Origin: Maratus speciosus
Taxonomy: Eukaryota > Arthropoda > Arachnida > Araneae > Salticidae
NCBI GenBank assembly: GCA_963932465.1
Contig: OZ010790.1
Coordinates: 351,565,087 to 351,629,086, forward strand
DNA: 64,000 nt
Reading direction: 5' to 3'
Within the stretch, counting starts at the first letter, position 1. Each line of letters opens with the position of its first letter. The notes beneath the pieces were generated by a model. The model had not been told where the DNA came from. It did not search any database and worked only from the letters and a program-made list of their open reading frames with translations. Below, in pieces: positions 1-11,973 of the stretch. The translations under genes and the position numbers were made by a program.

Positions 1-802
1 GGACAATAACGAAAGAATGTTACCCTTTCAAATAAAACCTTAAAAGACGCTTCTGATATTTATATTTGAAATACATATAATAAATTAATCAAATAATTCT
101 GTGAAGTGATATATTAGTATATTTGATCCATTCTGATCTAATACTACATCCTATAACAGCGCATAAGTCATTTTTTATCGAAATTTTAATCATTTCTTGA
201 AGAACAATTTCCGACGGTAAAAAATGAAAGCAAAGAAATACAGGCTTAAACCGGTTTGAATTGATAAGCACGTGGTTTTGTTTGGGCTTTCTGTAGCGGA
301 TTTTAGGGTTACTTTTTTGGCGTCACCTCCAAGCACCTTACTGCAACTCCATCTATCTCATTCCTCCATGGGTTTATTTAATTGTATCCCCGTTTACTCA
401 ATTATTTCTGCGAAAGCTTTATACAACCAACCAACCGAAAGCAAGCGGAAACAAAGAAATGTATTTTTGATGAGCGATCCTTTATGAACCAACCAACCGA
501 AAGTAATCTGAGGGGAAAAAGGCGTACTTTTGATGAGAGTGATGTCCGAAATTTAATTAATTACTCAGCTAATAATTAGAATATTAAAATTCTGAGGATA
601 TGGTACATTAGAAGTGGACTTGGACTCTTTAAAAAAAATTTTGAACCTCGTACGTGCCGTAGATTTTGCTAGCCATCGCACTCAGACAGACACACAGACA
701 GACAGACAGATAGACGGAGCGATTTGTTCTTTTATTAGTATAGATAATCTTATAGTTTGGCGACAGATTTTAGATATAACAGGCAACAGATTGTGAAACA
801 AA
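1..802. other. AT-rich sequence without a recognised gene
   Basis: No recognisable coding domain. A short imperfect tandem duplication (about 65 bp, two copies, around 423-545) repeats the words ACCAACCAACCGAAAG and TTTTGATGAG. A CAGA/CACA-rich run lies at 682-714. The short open frames here overlap these repeats and show no family motif. Confidence 0.6.
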
Positions 803-988
803 CACGAAAACAACCATTGGATGTCTTAACAGCAAATGATTCTGCTTTAAATTTTTGCAATCAAAGGGAATTGAATGGAAAGTGCCGTACGTAAGGTACT
901 TAAGTACCGAAACCCGTTTACAGGGAGATCGCTATAGGTTTTTTAGAATAATTCAATCTTCTCTAATCTTTTTTAAAAGCGATCAGAT
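803..988. repeat. Dispersed repeat R1, copy 1
   Basis: This stretch resembles 50642-50793. Both carry ACGAAAACA.CCATTG, TTAACAGCA, GAAACCCGTTTA.AGG.AGATCGC and AATTCAATCTTC in the same order. No coding potential or structural class is evident. The similarity was found by eye. Confidence 0.6.
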
Positions 989-1983
989 TAGCGTGCTTTT
1001 AGATTCTGCAGTGTCTGAACAAGGGTAGGCGATCATAGCTTGCAGGAGGCAGATCCTTCTCGTAATTATTATAAGAACAAAACTGACATAAACTTAAAAA
1101 TAAATCTCTATTAATTCTCTATTAAATTCTTCATTTAAACAAAATAAATCAAAAATATTCATTCATTATAAAGACAATCATTAGGTATATTGGTGAACAG
1201 ATTTTCAAAGTCGAAAACCTTTATTTTTTGAGGAGCCAATGGTAGTTTGTCCAAAATTTCGATACTATTGTCAATTGACCAAAAATGACTACATTTCTTA
1301 AATTTACATTTTAAAAATCCATATATCTTTTTAAATAAATTGTGTAAACCAATATTAAAATTTCTATTAACACTTTTAGAAGTTGCAAATACACCTAAAT
1401 TTAATCGGATTTTTATGAAACTTAGGTGTTAAAAAAATAAATCGCAAACAGTGATGATTAGAAACATCAAAATTGTAAGAAAACATATTTTTAATTTTCT
1501 TTTTATATGCAAACAATTTTTTAATAGCAATAACGTTTTAGGTAGGATTGGTTTTCGGTTCCTGGGTCCATATAATGAAAACTTATGAAGGAATTTTTCA
1601 AAAGTCGCACCATGGTAATGACTGCAATAGGCAGTATTTCTTATGAAATTTACCTAATAAACTGCAGCATTTTTTAGTATTTTCGCGACTTTTACTTGTC
1701 TTATATTTCTTTGTTGAGTTGTGGCGACATTCGGATCTGTATTTTATACATCTTCACGTTGTAAATTTAATAATTACTAATGTTACTGACGGCAGATTTT
1801 TCGTATGCAGTTCGCTCGACAAGAAGGGCGCATCATGAGATGAATTTTCTGAAGCGGAGTTAGCACAGAATTTACATATGTCTTCTGTAGCCAAAATCTT
1901 CGAATAAACAATAACACTGAGATTTTTTGTTCTTGGCCTGTCTAAAATAATGGATCTAAAAAAGGAAATGGGAGCGTGTAGGA
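989..1983. other. Unassigned AT-rich DNA with dispersed repeat R2 copy 1 (1545-1662)
   Basis: No gene is supported. Within it, 1545-1662 resembles 6981-7096 and 16441-16555: a GG.TGGTTT..G.. block, then GCAATAGG.AG.(T/A)TT, then a GAAA..TACCTAA end. This is a dispersed repeat of about 115 bp present three times in the window. Confidence 0.5.
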
Positions 1984-3630
1984 CAAGGTTCGCAAAAACC
2001 CGGGTTTTTCAGAAAAAAAACCAACCCACATGGGTTTTTTCGTTTTTTTTCATGAAAAACCCAATTTTCCCCGGGTAAAATCGGGGTTTTTCAAAAGTAT
2101 AATATATGCATAATTACATTATTGTATACTATATTTTCTATATATTATATACAATATACATAAAAAATACATTGTTCCCTTACATACAATATAATAGTAA
2201 TGCTATTTTACAAGTTATAAATTGTATAAATTATATGAATTTAAATTAATTCAATGTCAGTGTTTCTCGCAAATTAGTTTTAAATATCATAGAAGATATA
2301 AAATTGTTAATTTTCTTTAAATCAAATAATGAATAGAATATTAAAATTTTAAATATATAAGTAGGAAGAAAAAAAGGGGTAAACTAGTCAGATGTGTCAA
2401 TCCCAAAAGTTTCTTCTATCTCATACATGTTAATAATTCAAAATTCGCTATCACAGTGCCAAAATTAAATGACAATTTATGCCCATCATGAGGATTGTAA
2501 AATATAGATTTGTTGAATTGGATGCATTTAACAAGGGGATATAAGTATCACCTGTTGTGCAATTTACAACAAAACCTGATCAGTAACTGTTTACTTCAAC
2601 ATCTAACTGAATCTGAAGTTTGATGAAAATCCACGCATTATTAGTTCTTGAGATAAAGCTATTGCGAAAAGTGAGATAAATGCAGCACAACAGCACCACT
2701 GTTGGGCAATATACGCTAAAAACTAATCAGCACCAGTTTATATGAAGGTCTAACTGAATCTAAATTTTTATTCAATTCCGTAAATTAGTTCTTGAGATAA
2801 GAGTTATTGATGAAATCGCGAAAAATGCAGCATAACAGCACTACCTGTTGGGCGATATGCACCAAAATTCAATAAGCAACAACTTAACATGTAACTGAAT
2901 CTGAAGTTTTATGAAAATCAGTGCATTAGTTCTTGAGATAAAGCTATTTCAGAAATTGAGATAATGCAGCATAGCAGCGCCACCTGTTGGGCAGTATACA
3001 CCAAAAACTAATCAGCACCAGTTTTTACATCAAGGTCTAACTCAATCTAAAGTTTTGTGAAATTTTGTGCATTAGTTCTTGAGAACACAAAATTTTTTTC
3101 ACATACAGACAGACATTTTCTAAAAACCATCAAATCGTCTTCAGGACCTTTTTAAAACGTACAAATCCATCATAAACTGGAAGTCGAAATTTTTCACAAG
3201 AATACTTTCTACTTGTAAAGATAAAATAAAGTAAAAATACATATTCTTATTTCCATGAGTATAGTTGATTTGAATTTTTTATATAAAGACATTCTTATGA
3301 TATAACCTTTACCTATAATTATGTACTATGTATGTTGTCTACTTGGTTCTACGTTAGTAAAGTATTTCAATGTGCTGAAATACATTTTTATTTTACTTCA
3401 AATGTGTATGTAATGGCTTTTATATTTATATATATTTAAGTAACTGAAATGACTTAAATTCATTAAATGTATATGTTGTTTAAATTTTTTAATTATTTCT
3501 GAAAATTAAAAAAAACGTACATTACGGGTTTTTCAGTGGTTCAGTGGGCTTTTTCAAGTGGGCCCATTCTGAAAAAAAAACAAAAAAAACACCGGGTTTT
3601 TTCGAACTGGGCCCAGCTTTGCGAACCCTG
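1984..3630. mobile_element. hAT-like non-autonomous element
   Basis: The left end CAAGGTTCGCAAA and the inverted right end (TTTGCGAACCCTG, 3618-3630) match apart from one base. The 8 bp outside each end, GTGTAGGA (1976-1983) and GTGCAGGG (3631-3638), agree at 6 of 8 positions, as an old 8-bp hAT target duplication would. Both subterminal regions are rich in GGGTTTTT/AAAAACCC words. The 1,647 bp body has no transposase motif (no BED finger, no hAT dimerisation domain) and instead holds a minisatellite. It is probably an internal-deletion derivative. The superfamily rests on the ends and the TSD length only. Confidence 0.6.
2549..3125. repeat. Tandem array, ~145 bp units, with CAGACAGA tail
   Basis: About four degenerate units begin near 2549, 2696, 2842 and 2979. 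Each has CA(C/T).TGTTGGGC.(A/G)TAT, ..CAAAA.T.A.(T/A)..GCA, TCTAACT.AATCT.AA and TTAGTTCTTGAGA. The array ends with a short CATACAGACAGACATTTTC run (3102-3120). It lies inside the hAT-like element. Confidence 0.7.
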
Positions 3631-4508
3631 GTGCAGGGGAAACTGTGGAGGGTCGACCCATTTTTACAAAATATTTTATTTTTATTTTTTAAATATTGAA
3701 CCTGGAATAAAGTTGGATTAATGCTACTCACATATGAGAGGCTTGACCCACTTTACTTTATATTGAAACATTTATTAAGGAAAATGAAATCAGTTTTAAA
3801 AAAGGCATTAACAATTAAATAACATTAACTTTATACTACTTGGTTTAATAACTATTTAAAAATATTTGGGAAACATGTAATGTGCAAACAAACCTGTTTA
3901 GTCGGAATTGAAAACACTGGAGAAAAATGGCGTTTTTAACATCCTTTTTTTGTGAAATTAGACCTACAACACTAGTTTCCACATAGTTTGACTTTATTTC
4001 GTTGTATTCATCTTGGTGAAATTTGCCTACATACCTTCCTAATTTGTTTTGTTCAATGTTATGTTATTTTGCCAGATTAATGAATACATAACATTTTTTA
4101 AGGCTGCTGAATACATACTTTTTAGACTTTTCCATTCTTTCTATTTACCTACTAAGGGTACTATTTAAATATAATATAGGTTCCTATCAACTTTCCTATT
4201 TATATTTCATTTTTTTTCTTTTTCCTATAGCAATTTTTCACAACTAGATTTAAACATTTTCATTTCTATATCATCCAATTTTACTGTATCTTTACATAAT
4301 AAATTTACATTATTTTATAAATACCTCTTCCTTATGTACAGTGTGTAATAAAAACATTTCCAAAAACATTTAATTAAGGACTCGAATGGTCCGACTGGTC
4401 AAACCTCCCCATATAGCCACTATTTAAATTATAACACATGGTTATGTTTAGCATAATTCACTGTACAATCTTTATGCCCAGAATGAAAACTCAATATTTC
4501 TGCCTTAC
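3631..4508. other. Unassigned AT-rich DNA with one half of a distant inverted repeat
   Basis: No gene is seen. Positions 3736-3750 (GAGGCTTGACCCAC) recur inverted near 7655-7669, on the far side of the 4513-7433 element. This may mark an older outer element, but no target duplication was found. Confidence 0.4.
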
Positions 4509-5129
4509 TTAAGGTGTCTCAGGACTCTTAAAATTGGAAAAAATGAAAAAAAAGACCATTTTCAACTTTTAATATCGTAAAATTTATATGATTTCAAGAC
4601 ACAATTTTAATTGGAATAAAATATATAAGTATGTTCTTTCATTTCATGTATTTAAAAAGTTATAAGATGCAGAATTAGAATTTAGAGGGGGCTCCAAACT
4701 GTTAGACATTTGACGAGCAAAAAATCGGCATAACAGCTTACGCGCACGATTAGAAAATAAGTATTAGAACTAGAATGAAAATTTTGGTGTCTACGTATAC
4801 TTCGGATTATAATAATTACCCCGAACATAAATAAATTTGTATTTAAAGCTTTCTTATATTTTTAATACAAAGTTGTATTTAGCTAATGCAAAATTAAGAA
4901 AATTTCAACAGTATAATCATCTAAAAAAAGTCCTTCCGGCCAGTGCCGGGAGGAAGAGGTAGCTTTCATATTCCTTATTTTAAAAAATTCAACTTATATT
5001 ATTCAAACACACGAAGGTCAATTTACTGGAAACTGAATATAGGAGATTCAATACTAATTTTTACCAATACTAAATCATTATGAATGAGAATTTCGCGAAA
5101 TTAGTCAGCTTTATCCAAGCTGCTTTTAT

Positions 5130-6945
5130 TTAAAGTAACTTATATTTGGCTGCCAAATTCGGCGATTTCTTAAAGTGCCTGCCATTTTAAGACAACATGG
5201 TGGATGTTGGATGAGGCTAACCAGTGAACTTGGTCGAGACCTTAGTAATTGCTGTGCACATGATCACTCACATCGGAATCGGTTGATATATACGAGTGCT
5301 GTCGCATGCAAAAAATCAGATTTTTCAAAATGTCACCCACAATAGAAATTGAAACTGCTATATCTGAGCCATTTTTTAAGGTAAAGACAAACAAAAAATG
5401 CTCCTGAATACTTATATCAAGATCAAATACTTAACAAAGAAACCTTTTTCAATTTCTAATTTTTTTGCACCTCACTTTAAATATATATATTTTTCTTAAT
5501 TTAATGGCCGCCATTTTGAAACAAGATGGCTGATGAATCTGGACAGCGAACTTGGTCGAGGTATTGATGTACACTATCCACATGCCTTCTTACATCGAAA
5601 TAGGCGAATACGTGTGTTATCGCGTGACAAATACAAGATCGTTTCAAAATGTTAGCCATGCTAGAAATTCAAAGTGCTGTAATTCAACCATTTTTTAAGA
5701 TATAAACAAAAGAACAAATTTTCAGAAACAAAAACTGCTCCGGAATCTTTGTATCAAGGCCAAACACATAAAAAAAATCTTTTTCATTTTCCAATTTTTT
5801 AACACCTCATTTTAAATTTTAAATTTAATTTTTTTTAAATGGCAACCCTTTTGAAACGAGATGTCGAATGAAGCTGGCCAACGAACTCGTTTGAGACATT
5901 GGTATGTACTATGTAGAGACCAAGTTACATCCAAATCGGTTCATAAATACGCCTGTTATCGCGTGACAAAAATCAGGTCGTTTTAAAATGTCAGCCAAAA
6001 TAGAAATTCAAAATGCCATTACTCAGCCATTTTTTTAGATATAGACGAAACAAAAAATGTTCCGGAATCTTTGTATTAAGGTCAAACACATACGAAAAAA
6101 TCTTTTTCATTTTCCAATTTTTTGGTATTTCATTTTAATTTTTTTAAATTTTTTAAATGGCCGCCATTTTGAAACAAGATGGCGGATGAAGCTGGCCAAC
6201 GAACTCGGTCGAGACATTAGTATGTACTATGTATAAACGAAGTTACATCCAAATCGGTTCATAAATATGCCTTGTATCGCGTGACAAAATTCAGGACGTT
6301 TCAAAATGTCAGCCACGCTAGAAATTCAAAATGCTGCAACTCAGCCATATTTTAAGATATAGACGAAACAGAAACTGCTCCGAAATCTTTGTATAAAGGT
6401 CAAATACATAAGAAAAAAATATTTTTCCTTTTTCAATTTGTTGGTACCACATTTCAAATTTTAATTTTTTTTTAAATTTTAAATGGCCGCCATTTTGAAA
6501 CAAAATGGCGGATGAAGCTGGCCAACGAACTCGGTCGAGACATTGGTATGCACTATGTACACACCGAATTACATCGAAATCGGTTCTTAAATACGCCTTG
6601 TATCGCGTCACAAAATTCAGGACGTTTCAAAATGTCAGCCACGCTAGAAATTCAAAATGCTATAACTCAGCCATTTTTTAAGATATAGACGAAACAAAAA
6701 CTGCTCCGGAATCTTTGTATAAAGGTCAAGTACATAAGAAAATAATATTTTTCCATTTTTAATTTTTTGGTACCACATTTCAAATTTTAAATAATTAAAA
6801 AAATTTTAAATGGCCGCCATTTTGAAACAAAACGGCGGATGAAGCTGGCCAACGAACTCGGTCGAGACATTTGTATGTACCATGTACATACCGAATTACA
6901 TCGAAATCGGTTCATAATTACGAGAGTTACAGCGTGACATAGGTC
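5130..6945. repeat. Tandem array of ~325 bp units with paired GCCGCCATTTTG / AAGATGGCGG words
   Basis: About six units start near 5160, 5510, 5845, 6165, 6488 and 6813. Each unit carries GGCCGCCATTTTGAAAC, then (A)A(G/A)ATGGCGGATGAAGCTGG, then AACTCGGTCGAGAC, a CGAAATCGGTTCAT word, GCGTGACAAA and AGCCACGCTAGAAATTCAAA. The first two words can pair as a short stem around a GAAAC loop. Later units are more alike than the first, as in local expansion. No long frame spans the array. Confidence 0.8.
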
Positions 6946-6980
6946 AGATATATATATATATGTATATAAATTTTGAACGG

Positions 6981-7096
6981 AGGGTGGTTTCGGGGCCTGG
7001 GGGTCATGATCGATGAAAATATACCAATTTTTTTTGAAATCGCTTTACTCCGAACGGCTGCAATAGGTAGCTTTTTGTAATGAAAGCTACCTAAAA
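6981..7096. repeat. Dispersed repeat R2, copy 2
   Basis: Shares AGGGTGGTTT..G, GGGGTCATGATCG.TG, CAATAG.TAG and CTACCTAAAA with 16441-16555, and more weakly with 1545-1662. It is embedded between the tandem array and the right domain of the TTAA-flanked element. Confidence 0.6.
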
Positions 7097-7437
7097 TATT
7101 GTTTTGAACCATAAAAAGGAAATTTTAGGTTCAGTTTATACAGACTAACATAAAACATATGTTTTGAAAATTTCATGAAAAAATATTCATAAGATATTGA
7201 GATATCGTGCGCGTTATGCGCAAAAACATCATTTGGAGAAAAATGACTTCAAAGTTTTGGAAACACCGCTTCAGCTATTGAACGAGTATAAATGTAAAAG
7301 CCATAACTTCAGTTCTAATAGGAATTTCAAAGAAACAATTATATAAAAATATTCACAAAAGATAGGAGTTTAAAATCTAAAAAAAAAAAATAAAATTTCG
7401 AAAAATTTAAAGCTTTAAGAGTCCTGAGACCCCTTAA

Positions 7438-9021
7438 AACCTACTTACTTAAATTTCTATGATATACTTTATATGAAAAAATCCTACGAATTTTTTTTAA
7501 TGTACTTTTAAGCTGAAAACGCCTCACAGATGACTTTTTGACACGTGTTTCAATTATCTTCATGAAACAAAGTCTATTATTTGAACATTTTAGTAGCATG
7601 GGTGACATCTATTAGCAAAGCTCTGAAATTCTTTTAAATATGAAAACTGAAGGGTGGGTCAAGCCTCCTCTATTGTGAACCCTCCCCAGTCCCCTATATA
7701 ATTTCATCGGAATAAAAGAGTTTGCCCGACACCCCACAGTGAATGATGGCATAGGACAATGCTTACGATTATTCGATTAATTCTATTTAATACTTACTGT
7801 CACAGTTTTTCCACAGGTTTAACCGCGAGTGTATTAAATGCTGAAATGTATTGTTACACACACTGAGAATTCCGGATATAAAACACTCTGAAATAAAATC
7901 TATCGTTTAAAAAAATTTCCCTTTATGTTTTCTTCTACAGATGTTTCCTTTGCCTTCTACTGACATAAAATTTTAATAACTTATTTTGTAGCATATCTAT
8001 AAAAATAGAAAACAACATGCAATGTTAATCTGTTTAAAGCTTGTAAGTTTGACCTGCCTTTTCCTAGCGACTTTTTTTTTAAATATAATTTCTAAAATAT
8101 CGCGGTATATAGCAGAGAACGCAATAGAAGAGCTGCATGTATAATTACATTGTTTTTTAGAGAAAATGTCAAGCAATACAGTGTTTTATTCTGTATTAAT
8201 TATGAATTAATTATTTTGTTTTAATTATTTAATAAGGCACAAAAATAACATTATCAGATAATACAATTATACAGCAAATCTTGTCAATTAGAGAAATCTT
8301 GGTTTACTTAGCACTCACTTAAATTATTATATTGGATATTTGTTATTTTTTGTTATGTCGTATATACATACTATATAAAAACTAATTACTTTTTATATAA
8401 CATATATATGTTTATCAGACTTCCTGTAATTTTTAGTACTATATTAGATTTTATTGATTGCGAAAACTTTAGTTAATTAATATGTAATAAAACAAAAAAT
8501 TTTAATCAGCTTGAAGCATTTGTTTCAGAAAAAAAGAAACTTTATTTCAACTGTGAAAGTAAGTAAACACTTAGAAGTTTCTTGACTTCAAGAACTCTTT
8601 TGAGAAATCATAAGAATTAAAAGTTAAAGTCACGTTATCAAAATATTTGTCTTTATAGCTTTTCTTTCCTGAAAGCTTATTGAGCAAAAGCAATTATCGA
8701 TGTGCTTTTCATTTTTTTAAATTCTTTATTTAGAAAATCTGAGTAATGTAAAATAAAGGATTTCGAAAGTAAGTACTTTTAAAAGGGAAATTAACCTGGT
8801 GTTTTTTTTTTTTTATTATTCGAATTCTATAGTTTAGATTTAAATAAAAAATAATATGTTTCCCTTCTATATATGATTTTATTGTCTCGGATTTAAGAAA
8901 TGTATTCAGTTCTATAATTCGAAATGCTTTTGAAGCAGTTCTGTAATATATGTGTATATAAATATGTATATACAAAGCAGAGGAAAATTATTTTTCATTT
9001 AAAAAAAAAAAAATTATATTG
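7438..9021. other. Unassigned AT-rich DNA
   Basis: No recognisable domain, RNA gene or terminal repeat pair was found. Homopolymer runs and short AT microsatellites occur. Positions 7655-7669 hold the inverted partner of the word at 3736-3750. Confidence 0.5.
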
Positions 9022-9097
9022 CAGTAGAGCCTCTATTATCCGAAGTAATTGGGACCGATCATCTTTCGGAAAATCGAAATTTTCGGATTATTGAGAA
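9022..9097 (+). mobile_element. pogo/Tigger-like terminal fragment
   Basis: The stretch begins CAGTAGAGCCTCTATTATCC and continues with GAAGTAATTGGGACCGATC and TTTCGGATTATTGA. The CAGT.GA.CCTC..TTATCCGA consensus with repeated TCGGAT/ATCCGA words is typical of pogo/Tigger-type ends. No matching inverted end was found downstream, so this is a solo terminus or fragment. Confidence 0.45.
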
Positions 9098-9117
9098 TGC
9101 TTCAATTTTAATATTAA

Positions 9118-9714
9118 CCCGAGAGTAGTCGCGACATTTTTTAGAACGTTAGTAGTCGCGTTCGGTCCATTTGCCGCCGTTACCAGCAGGCCGAAAACGA
9201 AGGGGAAACTTGCCGGTGTTATCAGATGATCGAAAACGGATAACGTAGGGTGAAAATATTGACTAAAGTTTAAAAGATTACAGCAATTATTCATTTTACA
9301 ACCTTTTACAGCAAATTATTTATTTCGCTTAAGTATATATTCAGTTGGCATCTAGATAAATGTTTTTAATAACTCTTTCTTCGTTTTGCATAAATACTTA
9401 AAAGTAAATAGTAGATGATTTGATTGAATTTCTGATGTTACTATGAATCAATAATTAGTAGGAAAACATTTACGAATATGAATCTAAATTCGTGATAGGG
9501 GTATTTTTATTTTATTTTTTATTTATTTTTTTTTTTTTTTGGAAGGACAGAATCAGAGTTAGGTAGATTTTTATCATACTTCGGCACTCTATATCCGTTT
9601 AATAAAATAAAATTAATAATTTTAGCATCAATATATTACACTGACATTAAATTGAACAATTAAACTGAAAATAAAAGTGGAACCTATGACATACAATACC
9701 ACTAATTCACCAGC

Positions 9715-9749
<35 letters not shown>

Positions 9750-11421
9750 AAAAAAGTAAAAAATACTTAATTTCGAAATTTTAAATGTATATTTTATAAC
9801 TACGTTTTATTTATTTATTTATTTTGTGGGGTGTCTGTGTGTGTATGAGGGGGGAGAGGGAGGGGGGCTCTCGAGATTTTATGATTGAATCCATTTTTCA
9901 AATGAAAATGCACGATTTGTAGTTTTTCTACTTATTTCAGGGTGGGAGCAGCGCCCTTGAATAAAATCTCTGGATGCGAACTTCGCTTATATAAAGTAAA
10001 TAATAAGTTATTGAAATTATATATTTAATTTAAATACATTTGTAATTGTAGATTTAAATCCTAAGATGGATAAATTATTTTAATTAATAGAATCACTCAA
10101 AGGTTCATCTTAATAGGGGTGTATTTTACAGCAACTATTTAATTAAAATAAATATTCAATTGTACACTTCATAATAAGGTATTAATGTTATAATTTATTG
10201 TTTTATAATAACATTCATTAAAATAATAAAAACAATAAGAAATTTTTCTCCGAAATTATAAATATGCAGCAATAATTTTATTTAAATGAATTTTCTCTCG
10301 TATTCTGGAAAACTGAATATTTATTCTGAAAAATAGTTTGAACAATTGATGAAGGACAACAAATTTAAATTTGTTAGGTACCGTCCCCAAGCCTCTATTG
10401 GATTTCAATAATAATAATAATAATAATAAACATTTTCTGCGGAATTGTTAAAGAAAAAGTGTTTTTACTTACAGTATGAAAATTTAAAAATAGATAAAAT
10501 TTATTTATCTTATAACTTATTTAGAAAAATACTTAAAATATTTTTAAAAATCATAGTATAAACATCCACTGAATTATCCGAAAGAGTTTTTATTTGCGTA
10601 ATTTCTAACCTACATTATAAAATTCTCATTATTTTTCTTATTGTACGAATAAATTATATGTATGTTCTTCGCAGATATACATACTACATTTCTGAGAAAA
10701 TTATTTTATCTTTCGAGTTTGTTTTATTGTACAAAAACGATACTTTTCAGATTTTGGAGATACGGCAATTTTTTTACTGATTCCCGCAAAATTCTCTGCT
10801 CTTTTTTTTAATGGTTTGGCAAAATTATTGTCTGTTTTCTTTCATTTATATGTTCCGGTAATAAATGGAAAGCAACTTCTTTCAAATAATGATGATGAAT
10901 TTCCCTTTTTTCTATATTTAAACGATTATCAATTTGAGAATTTATTCCCGCAATGTTTGACAATGAAAAAAAAAAATGTAAGTGACCATCCATCAGTTTT
11001 TTGTGCGAACTGACTTCACAACTAATATAATAAAACAATTTTAAGTCACATTCTAAAAGTAAAAAAAGTACTCTATGAACGGGTAAAATAGTAGAAAGAA
11101 AGAAAGACGAAATAACAACAGGCAGAGCGTCCGTACTTCGAAGAAACTTTTCCCCCACAGATTTCGCGGAAATGGGAAAGGATGAACGCGAGGGGGAAAA
11201 ATTCAACTAACCCAAGTGGTCGCAACGCGGACCGATTGAAACTTAAGAATGCGATAAAATGCTAAGAAATAGCAGGAATGACTTGCAATTTTACTACACA
11301 AGAGTGTGAACACCCAAGGTCAGCTAAACGGAATTTGGCTATCGTAACTTTAACGGGAAATGAGTTACAGGAAGATAACGAATTTCGGGCGGGAAAAGAC
11401 CAACGCGCGACTATTAACGGG
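9118..11421. mobile_element. piggyBac-like non-autonomous element
   Basis: The left end reads TTAACCCGAGAGTAGTCGCG (TTAA at 9114-9117). The right end is its imperfect inverse, CGCGACTATTAACGGGTTAA (TTAA at 11422-11425). TTAA targets and CCCG-starting ends fit the piggyBac superfamily. A subterminal word (GT.GTCGC...CGG.CC) occurs near both ends (about 9149 and 11218). The ~2.3 kb between is mostly AT-rich with low-complexity tracts, including TA repeats (9719-9746) and TAA repeats (10410-10429), and shows no transposase. It could be two unrelated MITEs, but the matched ends favour one unit. Confidence 0.5.
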
Positions 11422-11602
11422 TTAAGGAGAAATATATACAATATTTCTTATTGTGATCTTATTCTTATTAACAAGTGCTTAATAAAAATAAAGCAATAGC
11501 CAAATTAAAACAAGGATAAATTACGTGAATTTTAATTTTAAAATGAAGTACCTTTTACTTATATCACAAGGGTTTGTAATTTATTTTTGTCGCAGTTTCG
11601 AT
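11422..11602. other. Short spacer
   Basis: AT-rich sequence between the piggyBac-like right end and a foldback element. Nothing is recognised in it. Confidence 0.4.
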
Positions 11603-11973
11603 TGAGATATGGGCTTTTTTATGAGATGATTTTTAACTGCGCATGGGCAGAAGATTTCAAAATTTTTATTTCATAATTTGGTAGTCAGTATTTTGGGGCA
11701 ACTTCGATAAAAAGTCCAGTCAAATGTTGTGAAAACTTAGAAAGATATAGTGACCTGATTGAAAAGTTTTGGAAAAATCCCTTATAATAAAGCTATTTTT
11801 AGGAAGCAACTCACTATATCGACCCTATCCTTGTGAATTTTTGACTGGAATTTGACTGGAATTTTTTATAAAAGTTGCCCTAAATAGCTGACTACCAAAT
11901 TATATAATAAACATTTTAGGATCTTCCAAGCATGCGCAGTTAAAAATTATTTCATACAAATGCCCTTATCTCA
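11603..11973. mobile_element. Foldback element with long terminal inverted repeats
   Basis: The left arm begins TGAGATA.GGGC..TT and includes ATTTTTAACTGCGCATG, TAATTTGGTAGTCAG and GGGCAACTT. The same words appear in reverse complement on the right, ending GCCCTTATCTCA at 11973. The arms are about 120 bp with scattered mismatches, leaving a short central spacer. The word TTTTTAACTGCGCATGC recurs near 23570 and a related one near 26385. No target duplication was identified. Confidence 0.7.

Larger units (their letters stand above)
4513..7433. mobile_element. TTAA-flanked terminal-inverted-repeat element carrying a minisatellite
   Basis: The termini GG.GTCTCAGGACTCTTAAA are inverted (left from 4513, right ending 7433, one mismatch in about 20 bp). 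Both are flanked by TTAA (4509-4512 and 7434-7437), the piggyBac-type target, although the terminal bases are not the usual piggyBac CCC. Left (to ~4930) and right (~7110-7433) domains enclose a tandem array. Parts of both domains recur at 41330-41832 without the array, so this is a repeat family and not a chance palindrome. No transposase is visible. Confidence 0.6.

Noticed and set aside
11278..11499. 73-residue open frame at the piggyBac-like right end
   Set aside because: It covers the terminal repeat itself and has no known motif.
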